Below are positions 35,084 through 44,511 of a DNA stretch of 64,000 nucleotides, piece by piece. A program made the position numbers and the translations under genes. The DNA is taken from NCBI RefSeq assembly GCF_009734405.1, contig NZ_CP046453.1:372001-436000 (forward strand), in the 5' to 3' direction. Within the stretch, counting starts at the first letter, position 1. The number at the start of each line of letters is the position of its first letter. This stretch comes from Corynebacterium comes. GTDB lineage: Bacteria > Actinomycetota > Actinomycetes > Mycobacteriales > Mycobacteriaceae. Under the pieces are notes generated by a model. That model was not told where the DNA came from and did no database searches. It worked only from the letters and a program-made list of their open reading frames with translations.

Positions 35084-35950
35084 ATGTGGATCCCTTATGT
35101 GCTCGGCCAGGCGGTCAGCTTCTTCTTCACCCTCTTCCGGATGATTCCGTTGGCGTGGAACAACCGGTTCTCCCGCACGCGGTTCCCCGGGGAGGGTCCC
35201 GTGATCATCTCCCTGACCTCCCACGGGGAGAGGCTCAACCGGGTGCACTACACCCTGGAGTCGATCGTGCGCGGCCATGTGAAGGCCCCGGTGGTGCTGT
35301 GGCTGGACAAGAAGGACTATGACTCCGAGTGGCCGAAGACGTTGCGTCGTCTGGTGGGCCGGGGCCTGCAGGTCCGTTGCTCTGACGGCCTCTACGGTCC
35401 GCACACGAAGTACTGGGGCCAGTTCCGCGAGGTCGTCGGCACCGGTGTTCGGGTGGCCACCGTGGACGACGACATGATCTACCCTGAGTGGTTCCTGGAA
35501 CGCCTGCTTTTCGTCGGCGATCTGCGCGACGACGCCGTCATCGCCTACCGCGCCCACCGCATCGAGCTTCGGGACGACAAGCTGCTGCCCTACGTCAAGT
35601 GGACCGCAGCCGACACCTGCCGTGCCAGCTACCTTCACTTCGCCACCGGGGTCTCGGGCGTGCTGTATCCGGCGTCGTTCATCGCCTACGTCGTGGAGCA
35701 GGGCGATGTGTTCATGGAGCTCACTCCGCGCGCCGATGACGTCTGGCTCCACGCCTGCGCGCTGCGCTCCGGCCACCCGGTCCGCCAGGTGTACGCCAGC
35801 CCCCGCAACTTCGCGGTGGTGCCGTCGACCCAGGGGGGTGCTCTGGTCATCGGCAACACCCTCATGGGCGGCAACGACGAGCAGATAGCGCGCGTGTACC
35901 ACGACGAGGATGTGGCCGAGCTCGTCGCAGCCAGCCGCAGCGAGGACTAG
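35084..35950 (+). CDS. Putative glycosyltransferase (GT-A-like)
   Basis: A 288-residue protein. An N-terminal hydrophobic stretch (YVLGQAVSFFFTLFRMIPLA) may anchor it to the membrane. VIISLTSHGERLNRVHYTLESI and the acidic VATVDDDMIYP (a DxD-like metal/nucleotide-sugar site) suggest a GT-A-type glycosyltransferase; donor and acceptor are unknown. A glycosyltransferase occupies this position between menA and menE in related genomes. ATG 35084 was chosen because the open frame upstream to 34874 is antisense to menA; TAGTGT at 35068-35073 may be its -10. Its stop overlaps the menE stop by 4 nt (CTAG). Confidence 0.83.
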   Translation: MWIPYVLGQAVSFFFTLFRMIPLAWNNRFSRTRFPGEGPVIISLTSHGERLNRVHYTLESIVRGHVKAPVVLWLDKKDYDSEWPKTLRRLVGRGLQVRCSDGLYGPHTKYWGQFREVVGTGVRVATVDDDMIYPEWFLERLLFVGDLRDDAVIAYRAHRIELRDDKLLPYVKWTAADTCRASYLHFATGVSGVLYPASFIAYVVEQGDVFMELTPRADDVWLHACALRSGHPVRQVYASPRNFAVVPSTQGGALVIGNTLMGGNDEQIARVYHDEDVAELVAASRSED

Positions 35951-37074
35951 AAGAGCTTTTCGACGCCCCGCCGGTCGACCTTCCCCGGCCCCGTGAGCGG
36001 GAGTTCGTCGAGGCGCCTGAGTTCCTTCGGCAGCTGCCACCTCGGCAGGTGGTCGAGCCCTGCGATGACCTCGCCGGGGGAGGCGGCGCCGGTGTAGGCG
36101 GCGACGATCGCCTGGCCGAGCCGCGGGTGGGGGACACCCACCACGCAGGCCCCGGTCACGCCGTCGACCGCGAGCATCGCCTGCTCGAGGATCTCGGGCT
36201 GCAGCTTCAGGCCGCCGGAATCGATGATGGCGTCGAGGCGGCCGGTGACGGTGAGTCGGCCGGCGTCGATGAGTCCGGCGTCGGAGGTGGCGAACCAGCC
36301 GGGCTGGGCGAAGGCCTCGTGGCCGGGGTGGTTGCGGTAGCCGTGGGCGATCATCGGCCCACCGAGGTGGATGCGGCCCTCCCGGAGCCGGACTTTCGCG
36401 CCGGGGATGGGGCGTCCGTCGTAGACGCAGCCGCCGGCGGTCTCCGAGGAGCCGTAGGTGGGGACCACCGTGATGCGCAGTTCTTCGGCGGACCTGGCCA
36501 GCTGCGGGTTGAGGGCGGCGCCACCGACGAGGATGGCGTCGAAGAGCTGCAGTGCCTCGATGCCCACGAGCGTGTCCATCAGCTTGGCCAGCTGCATCGG
36601 GGTGAGCGAGGTGTAGATGCTTCCGCCGGCACGGGCGAGGTTGCGGGCTGCGCGGGCGAAGTCGCTGGTCCGGAAGCCCTGCGAGAGGTCCAGGAAGTGC
36701 GGATCGATGCCGGCGATCAGCGAGCGGACGAGCACCTGCAGGCCGGCGATGTGGTGTGCGGGCAGGGCCAGCAGCCACTGGCCTTCGCCGCCGAGGAACT
36801 GGTGCGTGGCGTCCGCACTGGAGACCAGGTTGGCGGCGGTGAGCTGGGCGCCCTTCGGCGTGCCGGTCGAACCGGAGGTGGCCACCACGAGGGCGATGTC
36901 CTCGTCGATGGGTCGCCCGGCGCGCTGGGAGGTGATCAGGAGCGTGGTGCGTGCGCTGTCCTGCGCGGGGACCGGGAGCAGGGTGCGCTGCCCGGCGATG
37001 GCGGCCTCGAGGTCGGCCAGGATCGTGGTGGGGTCGTGGGCGTCGACGGCCAACGGCTCGAGGTTGTGGCTCAT
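35947..37074 (-). CDS. menE: o-Succinylbenzoate-CoA ligase
   Basis: A 375-residue ANL-superfamily enzyme that activates o-succinylbenzoate with ATP and CoA for menaquinone synthesis. The P-loop VVATSGSTGTPKGAQL, YGSSETAGG and the C-terminal LPLTGPGKVDRR lysine region are present. It is shorter than the 450-490 residues of Bacillus-type MenE because the N-terminal subdomain is reduced, as usual in actinobacteria. ATG 37074 has minus-strand TACGAT (37083-37088) 8 nt upstream; the open frame continues to 37101. Confidence 0.94.
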   Translation of the reverse strand: MSHNLEPLAVDAHDPTTILADLEAAIAGQRTLLPVPAQDSARTTLLITSQRAGRPIDEDIALVVATSGSTGTPKGAQLTAANLVSSADATHQFLGGEGQWLLALPAHHIAGLQVLVRSLIAGIDPHFLDLSQGFRTSDFARAARNLARAGGSIYTSLTPMQLAKLMDTLVGIEALQLFDAILVGGAALNPQLARSAEELRITVVPTYGSSETAGGCVYDGRPIPGAKVRLREGRIHLGGPMIAHGYRNHPGHEAFAQPGWFATSDAGLIDAGRLTVTGRLDAIIDSGGLKLQPEILEQAMLAVDGVTGACVVGVPHPRLGQAIVAAYTGAASPGEVIAGLDHLPRWQLPKELRRLDELPLTGPGKVDRRGVEKLF

Positions 37075-37106
37075 GAGTGCTGATCGTAGCGCCCGGTGCA
37101 CGTGAA

Positions 37107-37140
37107 AGCGGCGCCACCTCCCTGGGGAGGTGGCGCCGCT
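37107..37140 (-). terminator. Terminator hairpin after the DoxX-like gene
   Basis: A perfect 15-bp GC-rich stem (37107-37121 with 37126-37140) with a 4-nt loop, located just downstream of the DoxX gene on the minus strand; only a short U-run follows. Confidence 0.65.
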
Positions 37141-37152
37141 GATGAAGAGGGT

Positions 37153-37593
37153 CTAGGCGTTCTGGAGCTGCTTCTCGGCCGGAGCGTCCTGGCGACGCTG
37201 GGGCAGGAAGGCGTCGACGCTGTATCGTCCGGCGCCGAGGCCTGCCAGCAGGAGGGTACCTGCGCCGATGGCGCCGACGAGCTCCCAGCCGCCGTTGGCG
37301 ACGAAGATGCCCTGGGCGATGTGGGCGAAGACCGCGGCACCGAGCATCAGGAGGGTGAGCACGATGCCGGTGATGCGGGTGAAGGCGCCGATGATGATCA
37401 GAATGCCGCCGATGATCTCCACGAGGGCGACGGCCGGGGCTGCGGCAGCGGCGGCGGGGATGCCGAGGCTGTCGAAGAAGCCGGTGACGCCTTCCAGGCC
37501 GGTGATCTGGAACTTGTCCCAGCCGTGGGCGATGAGGATGACGCCCAGGACGAGGCGGGAGATGAGCTGCGCGACGTTTGCGTATGTTGTCAT
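37153..37593 (-). CDS. DoxX family membrane protein
   Basis: A 146-residue protein with four helices (LVLGVILIAHGWDKF, VALVEIIGGILIIIGAF, VLTLLMLGAAVFAHIA, AIGAGTLLLAGLGAG) and the DoxX-type HGWDKF signature. DoxX-family proteins sit in the membrane and are often tied to quinone or thiol redox stress, but no reaction is established here. ATG 37593 has minus-strand TACTCT (37602-37607) 8 nt upstream; the frame extends to 37614. Confidence 0.9.
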   Translation of the reverse strand: MTTYANVAQLISRLVLGVILIAHGWDKFQITGLEGVTGFFDSLGIPAAAAAAPAVALVEIIGGILIIIGAFTRITGIVLTLLMLGAAVFAHIAQGIFVANGGWELVGAIGAGTLLLAGLGAGRYSVDAFLPQRRQDAPAEKQLQNA

Positions 37594-37672
37594 GTCAGCG
37601 AAGAGTAGGGGCACATTGATGACATGTCAACACGGGGTGGCGGAGGTCACAGGGGAAGGGCGGCCGGGCGCG

Positions 37673-38611
37673 TCAGTAGTAGTAGGGGAAATCCGACCAG
37701 TCCGGATCCCGCTTCTCCAGGAAAGCCTCCTTGCCCTCCACCGCCTCGTCGGTCATGTAGGCCAGGCGGGTGGCCTCACCCGCGAAGACCTGCTGGCCCA
37801 TGAGGCCGTCATCGAGCAGGTTGAACGCGAACTTGAGCATGCGCTGAGCGGTGGGGGACTTGCCGTTGATCTCGCGGGCGGCCTGGATGGCCTCCTCCTC
37901 CAGATCGGCGTGGTCCGCGACGATGTTGACCGCGCCCATCCGCTGCATGTCCTCCGCGGAATACGTCCGTCCCAGGTGGAAGATCTCGCGGGCGAACTTC
38001 TGGCCCACCTGCTTGGCCAGGTAGGCGGAGCCGTAACCGGCGTCGAAGGAGCCGACGTCGGCGTCCGTCTGCTTGAAACGGGCCTCCTGGCGCGAGGCGA
38101 TCGTCAGGTCGCACACCACGTGCAGCGAGTGTCCGCCGCCGGCCGCCCAGCCGTTGACCACGGCGATCACCACCTTCGGCATCGTCCGGATCAGGCGCTG
38201 AACCTCGAGGATGTGCAGGCGGCCACCCTCCACCTTCGTGCGGGCCTCGTCCACGGTGTCCTCGGTCTCGCCCTCGGCGTAGCGGTAGCCGGAACGGCCC
38301 CGGATGCGCTGATCCCCGCCGGAACAGAACGCCCAGCCGCCGTCCTTCCCGCTCGGCCCGTTGCCCGTGATCAGCACCACGCCCACATCCGGGGTGCGGC
38401 GCGCGTGGTCGACCGCGCGGTAGAGCTCATCGACGGTATGTGGGCGGAACGCGTTGCGCACCTCCGGACGGTCGAACGCGATGCGGACCGTGCCGTCACG
38501 GCGATCGGTGCCCACGTGGCGGTGGTAGGTGATGTCGGTGAGGTCCTCGAAGCCCTCGACCGTCCGCCACTGGGTGGGGTCGAAGGGGGTGTCGGTGCTG
38601 TAGTTGCTCAT
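37673..38611 (-). CDS. menB: 1,4-dihydroxy-2-naphthoyl-CoA synthase
   Basis: A 312-residue crotonase-fold enzyme that closes the naphthoate ring from o-succinylbenzoyl-CoA. The oxyanion-hole region VVNGWAAGGGHSLHVVCD, the DVGSFDAGYGSAYLAKQVG segment and AREIFHLGRTYSAEDM are characteristic of MenB. The C-terminal DWSDFPYYY is also typical. It is longer than E. coli MenB by an actinobacterial N-terminal extension. A pterin dehydratase-like gene lies just upstream on the same strand. Confidence 0.96.
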   Translation of the reverse strand: MSNYSTDTPFDPTQWRTVEGFEDLTDITYHRHVGTDRRDGTVRIAFDRPEVRNAFRPHTVDELYRAVDHARRTPDVGVVLITGNGPSGKDGGWAFCSGGDQRIRGRSGYRYAEGETEDTVDEARTKVEGGRLHILEVQRLIRTMPKVVIAVVNGWAAGGGHSLHVVCDLTIASRQEARFKQTDADVGSFDAGYGSAYLAKQVGQKFAREIFHLGRTYSAEDMQRMGAVNIVADHADLEEEAIQAAREINGKSPTAQRMLKFAFNLLDDGLMGQQVFAGEATRLAYMTDEAVEGKEAFLEKRDPDWSDFPYYY

Positions 38612-38621
38612 GCCGTTCAGC

Positions 38622-38930
38622 TTAGGCGGGCGTCACCCCCAGACCTTCGGCATGCCCGCTGATGATGCGGGCCAGGTCGATGTCACGACTGGTGAGCCCA
38701 CCGACGTCGTGACTGGACAGGGTGACGGACACGCTGGGGTAGGTGAGCGTGATGTCCGGATGATGGTTCGCGGCGTCCGCCGATTCACCGATGAGGGTGA
38801 CCAGGCGCAGCCCGGTGGTGAAATCCCCGGTGCTGTACTCCACCTGGATGTTGTCGCCGGCATGGCGCCAACCGGTCAGTCCCGCGGCCTCGACGTCGGC
38901 GGCGGTCAGTTTCTGCTTCGGATCAGTCAT
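38622..38930 (-). CDS. Pterin-4a-carbinolamine dehydratase-like protein
   Basis: A 102-residue single-domain protein. The family signature [21 protein letters not shown] includes the catalytic histidine pair, and a second conserved His lies in the [10 protein letters not shown] turn. True PCDs recycle the cofactor of aromatic amino acid hydroxylases; no hydroxylase is visible here, so a moonlighting or molybdopterin-related role is possible. ATG 38930 gives the family's length. It sits 10 nt upstream of menB on the same strand, so they are probably co-transcribed. Confidence 0.9.
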   Translation of the reverse strand: MTDPKQKLTAADVEAAGLTGWRHAGDNIQVEYSTGDFTTGLRLVTLIGESADAANHHPDITLTYPSVSVTLSSHDVGGLTSRDIDLARIISGHAEGLGVTPA

Positions 38931-38988
38931 GCCCCCATCCTCCATCAAATGTGACGCGCGCAACAGTCTGTGGGAAATTCGGGGTCCG

Positions 38989-38994
38989 TACACT
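38989..38994 (+). promoter_or_regulatory. -10 element of the peptidase E-like gene
   Basis: TACACT ends 6 nt before ATG 39001, which points to a leaderless start. Confidence 0.55.
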
Positions 38995-39000
38995 TGCCTC

Positions 39001-39594
39001 ATGAAGCTCCTGCTGACCTCATTCGGGCATGAGACCCTCCGTGACTTCGCCTCCGGCAGCGTGGCCTACATCCCGGACGCCGCCAGAACCTTCGCGGATC
39101 ACCCGTACGCCCAGGTCGAACGGGGAATGCTCCGCGATGCCGGCTACACCATCATCGAACTGCCGCTGAGTTCCACTCCGCCCGCTGACGTCGAGCGCAC
39201 CCTCGCCTCCGCCGACGCCGTCTACGTCGCGGGTGGCGAGACCTTCGATCTCCTGCACGTTCTGCGCTCCACCGGCGCCGATGAAGTCCTGGTCCGCCAC
39301 GTCCCCGCCGGGCTGCCCTACATCGGCTGCAGCGCCGGTGCTGTCGTCGCCGGCCCGCACATCGGACCCGTGAGCCTGCTCGACTCGTCCGCGCTCGCCC
39401 CCGGGCTCAAGGACTACCGGGGCCTGGGGCTGACCGATTACGTCGTCATCCCCCACGTCGGCACCGACAACCCGCAGTTCCCCATCGACGTGTTCGCTGA
39501 GACCGTGCGGAACTACGGGTCCGACCATCGGCTCGTCCTGCTCCGCGACGGTGAGGCCCTGCTCATCGACGACACCGGAACCCGCCTTATCTAA
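39001..39594 (+). CDS. Peptidase S51 (peptidase E)-like protein
   Basis: A 197-residue protein with a glutamine-amidotransferase-like fold. The nucleophile elbow is [12 protein letters not shown] with the catalytic Ser, and [16 protein letters not shown] and [11 protein letters not shown] match the S51 family. Family members cleave Asp-containing dipeptides or related compounds. A cytosolic location is expected, with no signal peptide. menC follows after 10 nt. The physiological role within the men region is unclear. Confidence 0.88.
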   Translation: MKLLLTSFGHETLRDFASGSVAYIPDAARTFADHPYAQVERGMLRDAGYTIIELPLSSTPPADVERTLASADAVYVAGGETFDLLHVLRSTGADEVLVRHVPAGLPYIGCSAGAVVAGPHIGPVSLLDSSALAPGLKDYRGLGLTDYVVIPHVGTDNPQFPIDVFAETVRNYGSDHRLVLLRDGEALLIDDTGTRLI

Positions 39595-39604
39595 GGTGAA
39601 GCCC

Positions 39605-40609
39605 ATGTACCCCACCATCGATGAGATTCTGGACCGCGCCCACGTCGTCGCACTGCCGATGGCGGTGAGGTTCCGGGGCGTCGATACGCGCGAGGCGCTG
39701 CTCATCGACGGCCCCGCCGGGTGGGGGGAATTCTCCCCCTTCCTGGAGTACGACGCACAGGAATCCGCCGCCTGGCTCCGCTCCGGTCTGGAGGCCGCCT
39801 TCGTCGGCTTCCCAGCTTCCCGACGCCCCTTCATCGAGGTCAACGCCACCGTCCCCGCTGTCCCCGCCGCCCAGGTGGCTGAGGTCCTGGCCCGCTACCC
39901 CGGGTGCCGCGTGGTGAAGGTGAAGGTTGCGGAGAAGGGGCAGACCCTGGCGGACGACGTCGCCCGCGTGCAGGCCGTCCGGGACGCCATCCCGGGCGCC
40001 GTGATCCGGGTCGACGCAAACCAGGGTTGGACCGTCCCGGAGGCACTCGACGCCGCCCGCGCCCTGGGCCCGCTGGACTACATGGAGCAGCCCTGCCATT
40101 CGGTGGAGGAGCTCGCCGAACTGCGCAGTCAGTTCATGCGCTCCGGCATGTTCATCCGCGTCGCCGCCGACGAATCCATCCGGCGCAGCGACGACCCCTA
40201 CCGCGTCGCCGACCTCAGGGCCGCCGACGTCGCCGTGGTCAAGGTCGCCCCGCTGGGAGGCGTGCAGCGAGTCCTTGACCTGGCCGCAGACCTGCGGGCC
40301 CGCCACATGGACGTCACCGTCGCCTCCGCCCTGGACACCGCCGTCGGCATGAACGCCGGCCTGGCAGCCGTCGCCGCACTGCCCACGCTCACCGACGACG
40401 ACGCCATGGACGTCCCACCCCCCGCCGCCGGCCTGGCCACAGGTTCCCTGTTCGTCGAGGACGTCGCGCCTCCCCGCGAGATTATCGACGGCTTCCTCTC
40501 CGTCGACCCCGTGTCGCCCGCCCCTGACCGGCTGGCAGCCCTCGCGGCACCCGCCGGGCGGCGCGACTGGTGGTTCCAGCGGGTTCGCGACGCCCACCGT
40601 TACGTGTAG
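39605..40609 (+). CDS. menC: o-Succinylbenzoate synthase
   Basis: A 334-residue enolase-superfamily enzyme that dehydrates SHCHC to o-succinylbenzoate in menaquinone synthesis. The catalytic lysine pair lies in VVKVKVAEKG and VVKVAPLGG. Mg ligands fall in VDANQGW, MEQPC and AADES. ATG 39605 was chosen for AAGGTGAA just upstream. Its TAG stop is the first half of the -10 of the next gene. Confidence 0.95.
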   Translation: MYPTIDEILDRAHVVALPMAVRFRGVDTREALLIDGPAGWGEFSPFLEYDAQESAAWLRSGLEAAFVGFPASRRPFIEVNATVPAVPAAQVAEVLARYPGCRVVKVKVAEKGQTLADDVARVQAVRDAIPGAVIRVDANQGWTVPEALDAARALGPLDYMEQPCHSVEELAELRSQFMRSGMFIRVAADESIRRSDDPYRVADLRAADVAVVKVAPLGGVQRVLDLAADLRARHMDVTVASALDTAVGMNAGLAAVAALPTLTDDDAMDVPPPAAGLATGSLFVEDVAPPREIIDGFLSVDPVSPAPDRLAALAAPAGRRDWWFQRVRDAHRYV

Positions 40610-40612
40610 TTT
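40607..40612 (+). promoter_or_regulatory. -10 element fused to the menC stop codon
   Basis: TAGTTT ends 7 nt before ATG 40620; TAG 40607-40609 is the menC stop. Confidence 0.55.
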
Positions 40613-40619
40613 GGTCCGC

Positions 40620-41123
40620 ATGAACCCGCGCAACCCCTCCGACGGCCACGACGAAACACGCTACCTCGGCCCGGTGGGTGGCCCCGGTGGTTCCGGCGGG
40701 GATCGTCCGCGGCAGTACTTCCCGGGAGAGTCGGACCCGAACTACCGGTACCAGGAGCCGCAGTACCAGCAGCCCGCGTATCAGGAGCCGTACCGCCCAC
40801 CGGAGGAGAAGAAGTCCCGTGGCGCGCTGCCCATGCTGCTGGGCATTCTCTTCGGTCTGACGCTGCTTGCCGCGGTGGCCTTCTTCTTCCTCTGGCGGAA
40901 CGCCGCCGCCGAGGCTGACCGGGAGCCGCCGGCACCCGTCACCGTCACGTCCACGGTGTCCCAGACCCTCACCGAAACCGTCACCCGCGAGGCCCCGCGC
41001 CTGCCCACGGAGATCCCCACCGAAATCCCGAGCGACATCCTGCCCTCCGGTGTCCCCGGGATTGATCTCGACGGTCTTCTCGAGCGCTTCACCGGCGGCG
41101 GTGAACCCACGCCCGCCCAGTAG
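40620..41123 (+). CDS. Single-pass membrane protein with Tyr/Gln/Pro-rich cytoplasmic tail
   Basis: A 167-residue protein of unknown function. The N-terminal 60 residues are low-complexity ([20 protein letters not shown]). One membrane helix ([23 protein letters not shown]) follows, then an external Thr/Val/Pro-rich stalk ([15 protein letters not shown]). The repeated Q-x-P-x-Y units may be a protein interaction surface. It lies between menC and menD in a leaderless transcript of its own, so it may be a cell-envelope factor rather than part of quinone synthesis. Confidence 0.82.
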   Translation: MNPRNPSDGHDETRYLGPVGGPGGSGGDRPRQYFPGESDPNYRYQEPQYQQPAYQEPYRPPEEKKSRGALPMLLGILFGLTLLAAVAFFFLWRNAAAEADREPPAPVTVTSTVSQTLTETVTREAPRLPTEIPTEIPSDILPSGVPGIDLDGLLERFTGGGEPTPAQ

Positions 41124-41169
41124 GGTGCCTCCGAGTTAGCGGAGTTCCCTGCCCCCCGGACCCGGCAAC

Positions 41170-41175
41170 TAGACT
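41170..41175 (+). promoter_or_regulatory. -10 element of menD
   Basis: TAGACT ends 7 nt before ATG 41183, which indicates a leaderless start. Confidence 0.6.
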
Positions 41176-41182
41176 CGGGCCC

Positions 41183-42799
41183 ATGCAACCCGAGTCGATC
41201 AACCTGGCGCAGTCCGTCGTCGAGCAGCTTTCCCGCCATGTCAGCGACGTGGTGATCTGTCCCGGTTCACGCAATTCCCCGCTCTCGCTGGCGCTTCTCG
41301 CGCGCAAGGACATCAAGGTCCATGTCCGTCTGGATGAGCGCAGCGCCGCTTTCCTGGCACTCGGCCTGGCGCGGGTGCAGAAGCGGCACGTGGCCGTGGT
41401 GATGACCTCGGGTACGGCGGTGGCGAACTGCCTGCCGGCGATGGTGGAGGCGCACTACTCCCACGTGCCGTTGGCTGTGGTCAGCGCGGATCGGCCCCGC
41501 AGGTTGCAGGGCACGGGTGCGAGCCAGACGATTGACCAGGTCGGGATCTTCGGCAGGTATGCCGGCACCACCGAGATCCGGGAACATGGGGACGTCCCGT
41601 TCCTGGCGGAGGCATTCACCACCCGGAACCAGGTGCACATCAATGTCGAGCTGGACGATCCGCTGGTCAGCGATGAGCTGCCGGGAGAGCCGACGAGCCG
41701 TACCCTCCATCGCGCGCCCACGCCGCGGCCGAAGAACCATGGCGAGGTGGCGGTCGATCTGACCCGGAACACCCTGGTCATCGCCGGTGACGAGGCGTGG
41801 GCCGTCGACGGGCTGGAGGACGTCCCGACCATCGCAGAGCCGACGGCGCCCGCCCCGTACCATCCGGTGCACCCGCTGGCGGCCAAGGTCTTCAGGCGTC
41901 AGCAGGTCAGTGCGAACGACTACGTGGTGGAGACGAAGCCGGAGCAGGTCATCGTGGTGGGGCACCCGACGCTGCACCGTGACGTGATCGCTCTGCTCGA
42001 TGATCCCGAGATTGACCTGATCACGTTGTCGCGTTCGGAGGATTTCACTGGTCCGCGCCGGGATTCGACCCGCGGCACGACGGTGAAGGCCACCGGTGAG
42101 CCGACCGCGCAGTGGTTGAAGATCTGCTCGGCGGCCTCGGAGCTCGCCGCCGACGCAGTGCGTCTGACTCTCGTTGATCCCGCCCACGGCTTCACCGGCC
42201 TGCATGTCGCGGCAGCCGTCTCCGACACGTTGGGCACGGGGGACTCCCTCGTGCTGGGTGCGTCCAACCCGGTGCGGGACGCCAGCTTCGTCGGGTTGCC
42301 CTATGACGGAGTGGACACGTATTCGCCGCGCGGTGCCGCGGGTATCGACGGCACCGTGTCCCAGGCCGTCGGCGTGGCACTGGCGGTGCAGGCCGCGCAC
42401 CCGGAAGAGCCCCGGGCCCCGCGCACGGTGGCATTGATGGGGGACGTCACCTTCCTGCATGACGTGGGGGGCCTGTTCATCAGTCCCGGGGACGCGCATC
42501 CGGAGAACCTGACGATCGTCGTCGCCAACGATGACGGCGGTGGGATCTTCGAGACACTCGAGATCGGAGCGGAACCACTGCGGAGCAGTTTCGAGCGGGT
42601 CTTCGGGACGCCGCACGGGGCGTCGATAAGCAACCTCTGTGCGGGCTACGGCGTCCATCACCGGGAGGTGGGGACGCTGCAGGAACTTATCGACGCCCTC
42701 ACCGAACCGTCCGAGGGACTGACAGTCGTCGAGGCCCGCACGACGCGCACCACCCGTCGAGAGCTGCACGAGGCACTGCGGGAGAGGGTCGGCTGGTGA
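41183..42799 (+). CDS. menD: 2-succinyl-5-enolpyruvyl-6-hydroxy-3-cyclohexene-1-carboxylate synthase
   Basis: A 538-residue thiamine-diphosphate enzyme that adds the succinyl group from 2-oxoglutarate to isochorismate, the first committed menaquinone step. The Pyr domain shows [15 protein letters not shown] and [11 protein letters not shown]. The PP domain shows [31 protein letters not shown] and [12 protein letters not shown] (Mg-ThDP motif). Full length and leaderless. Its stop overlaps the next GTG by 4 nt. Confidence 0.96.
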   Translation: MQPESINLAQSVVEQLSRHVSDVVICPGSRNSPLSLALLARKDIKVHVRLDERSAAFLALGLARVQKRHVAVVMTSGTAVANCLPAMVEAHYSHVPLAVVSADRPRRLQGTGASQTIDQVGIFGRYAGTTEIREHGDVPFLAEAFTTRNQVHINVELDDPLVSDELPGEPTSRTLHRAPTPRPKNHGEVAVDLTRNTLVIAGDEAWAVDGLEDVPTIAEPTAPAPYHPVHPLAAKVFRRQQVSANDYVVETKPEQVIVVGHPTLHRDVIALLDDPEIDLITLSRSEDFTGPRRDSTRGTTVKATGEPTAQWLKICSAASELAADAVRLTLVDPAHGFTGLHVAAAVSDTLGTGDSLVLGASNPVRDASFVGLPYDGVDTYSPRGAAGIDGTVSQAVGVALAVQAAHPEEPRAPRTVALMGDVTFLHDVGGLFISPGDAHPENLTIVVANDDGGGIFETLEIGAEPLRSSFERVFGTPHGASISNLCAGYGVHHREVGTLQELIDALTEPSEGLTVVEARTTRTTRRELHEALRERVGW

Positions 42800-43239
42800 C
42801 GGAACGCTTCGGACGGCGGGGGCGGCAGCTGGTGCTGATGTTCTACGCCGTGGCCATGCTCGGCAGCGTGGCCATGGTCGTCGGGCCCGCGCTCAACGAC
42901 CGGAGCATCAACGCCGAGCCCGGCCGGGCGCTGGCGACGGTGACGGGTACGGACTGGCTGCGCACCACGGTGGAGTACCGCGACGAAGACGGGATCTACC
43001 ACTCCCCGCCGACGGGACTGCTGTATCCGACGGGGCTGGGGGAGGGGCAGCGGGTATGGGTGGCGTACGCGAAATCGGACCCCGATCTGGTGAAGGTGGA
43101 GGGTCGGCAATGGACCCTGGCCATCATCCCGGCCCTGAGTGTTGCGTTCCTGGCCACGGTTCTCGCGGCGCTATTGTGGTGGGCGGTGGATCACTCCACC
43201 CGGCGGGCGACGCGTTCACCGAAAGTTCGCCCGGAGTAA
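42796..43239 (+). CDS. DUF3592 membrane protein
   Basis: A 147-residue protein with two membrane helices ([18 protein letters not shown] and [23 protein letters not shown]) bracketing a small external domain with Tyr-rich [18 protein letters not shown], which fits DUF3592. The GTG start overlaps the menD stop (GTGA), so translation is coupled. Mycobacteria have a membrane gene at the same place (Rv0556, from memory). Function unknown. Confidence 0.86.
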   Translation: MTERFGRRGRQLVLMFYAVAMLGSVAMVVGPALNDRSINAEPGRALATVTGTDWLRTTVEYRDEDGIYHSPPTGLLYPTGLGEGQRVWVAYAKSDPDLVKVEGRQWTLAIIPALSVAFLATVLAALLWWAVDHSTRRATRSPKVRPE

Positions 43240-43286
43240 AGCTGGATATCAAGGCGATGTCGCCTGGACGGGAGAGGATGTCACGC

Positions 43287-44486
43287 ATGCGTGTAGCCAT
43301 CGTCGCGGAGTCCTTCCTTCCCAATGTCAACGGTGTGACGAACTCGGTTCTCCGGGTTCTCGAACATCTGCACCGGGAGGGGCACGAAGCATTGGTCGTC
43401 GCGCCGGGAGCGCGCGATTTCCAGGAGGAGATCAGCGAATATCTCGGCTTCGAAATCGTGCGGGTGCCCACGGTGCGTGTCCCGCTGATCGACTCGCTGC
43501 CGATCGGCGTGCCCAACGCCACCGTCACTGACGCTCTGCGTGTCTTCCGCCCGGATCTCATCCATCTGGCCAGTCCCTTCGTGCTCGGCGCGGCCGGCGC
43601 CTTCGCTGCCCGCCAGCTCCGGGTGCCGGCGGTGGCGCTGTATCAGACGGATGTGGCCGGTTTCGCCACCAAGTACAACCTCACGCCGCTGGCCAACGCC
43701 GCCTGGGACTGGACGCGCCACATCCACAACATGTGCCAGCTGACCCTGGCACCGTCCTCCCTGACCATCGCGGATCTGGAGTCCCACGGCATCAACAACG
43801 TCCACCACTGGGGCCGCGGAGTCGACGCCGTCCGCTTCCATCCCGAGAAGCGTTCGGCGCAGCTGCGCCGCCAGTGGGATCCGACCGGCCGGAAGAAGAT
43901 CGTCGGTTTCGTCGGCCGGCTGGCCGCGGAGAAGGGCGTTGCCCGCCTGGTCTCCCTGCACGGGCGTCGGGACATCCAGCTGGTCATCGTCGGCGACGGG
44001 CCCTCCCGCGGTGAGCTGCAGTCGCTGATGCCGAACGCCGTGTTCACCGGCGCGCTGGGCGGCGAGGAGCTCGCACGGGCCTACGCCTCCCTGGACCTGT
44101 TCGTCCACGCCGGCGAGTTCGAGACGTTCTGCCAGGCCATCCAGGAGGCGCAGGCCTCCGGCGTGCCCACCATCGGTCCGCGTGCCGGTGGCCCGGTGGA
44201 TCTGATCCAGGACCACTACAACGGCCTGCTCCTCGATGTCGGCACCTTCTCCCGTGACCTTCCCGCCGCGGCCGAGTGGCTGCTCCACCGTGACCGCCAC
44301 GAGCAGCTGCGCAGGAACGCGCGGGTCTCGGTGGGGGACAAGACCTGGGAAGCCCTGTGTGAGCAGCTGCTCGGCTACTACGGTGAGGCCATCGAAGAGA
44401 CCCGTCGTGTTCCCCTGACATTCTTCGGCCCGCGCCCCGAGTTGCCGCTGTGGGCCGCCAAGGCGCTGGGTGCCCGCGTCGCCTGA
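43287..44486 (+). CDS. mgtA: GDP-mannose-dependent alpha-mannosyltransferase (MgtA/PimB-like)
   Basis: A 399-residue GT-B, GT4-family enzyme. The N-terminal AESFLPNVNGVTNSVLRVLEH loop, GRGVDAVRFHP, GFVGRLAAEKGV and the E-x7-E motif in EFETFCQAIQEAQASG are present. At this locus (menD-DUF3592-GT-menG) the enzyme in C. glutamicum and mycobacteria is MgtA, formerly PimB, which mannosylates a glycolipid acceptor in lipomannan-type synthesis. ATG 43287 is preferred, with GAGAGGA 9 nt upstream; ATG 43278 is also in frame. Confidence 0.9.
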   Translation: MRVAIVAESFLPNVNGVTNSVLRVLEHLHREGHEALVVAPGARDFQEEISEYLGFEIVRVPTVRVPLIDSLPIGVPNATVTDALRVFRPDLIHLASPFVLGAAGAFAARQLRVPAVALYQTDVAGFATKYNLTPLANAAWDWTRHIHNMCQLTLAPSSLTIADLESHGINNVHHWGRGVDAVRFHPEKRSAQLRRQWDPTGRKKIVGFVGRLAAEKGVARLVSLHGRRDIQLVIVGDGPSRGELQSLMPNAVFTGALGGEELARAYASLDLFVHAGEFETFCQAIQEAQASGVPTIGPRAGGPVDLIQDHYNGLLLDVGTFSRDLPAAAEWLLHRDRHEQLRRNARVSVGDKTWEALCEQLLGYYGEAIEETRRVPLTFFGPRPELPLWAAKALGARVA

Positions 44487-44498
44487 GGCGCGCTGACC

Positions 44499-44504
44499 TA
44501 GACT
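44499..44504 (+). promoter_or_regulatory. -10 element of menG
   Basis: TAGACT ends 7 nt before GTG 44512, as at menD and the DUF3068 gene. Confidence 0.55.
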
Positions 44505-44511
44505 CGGGATC

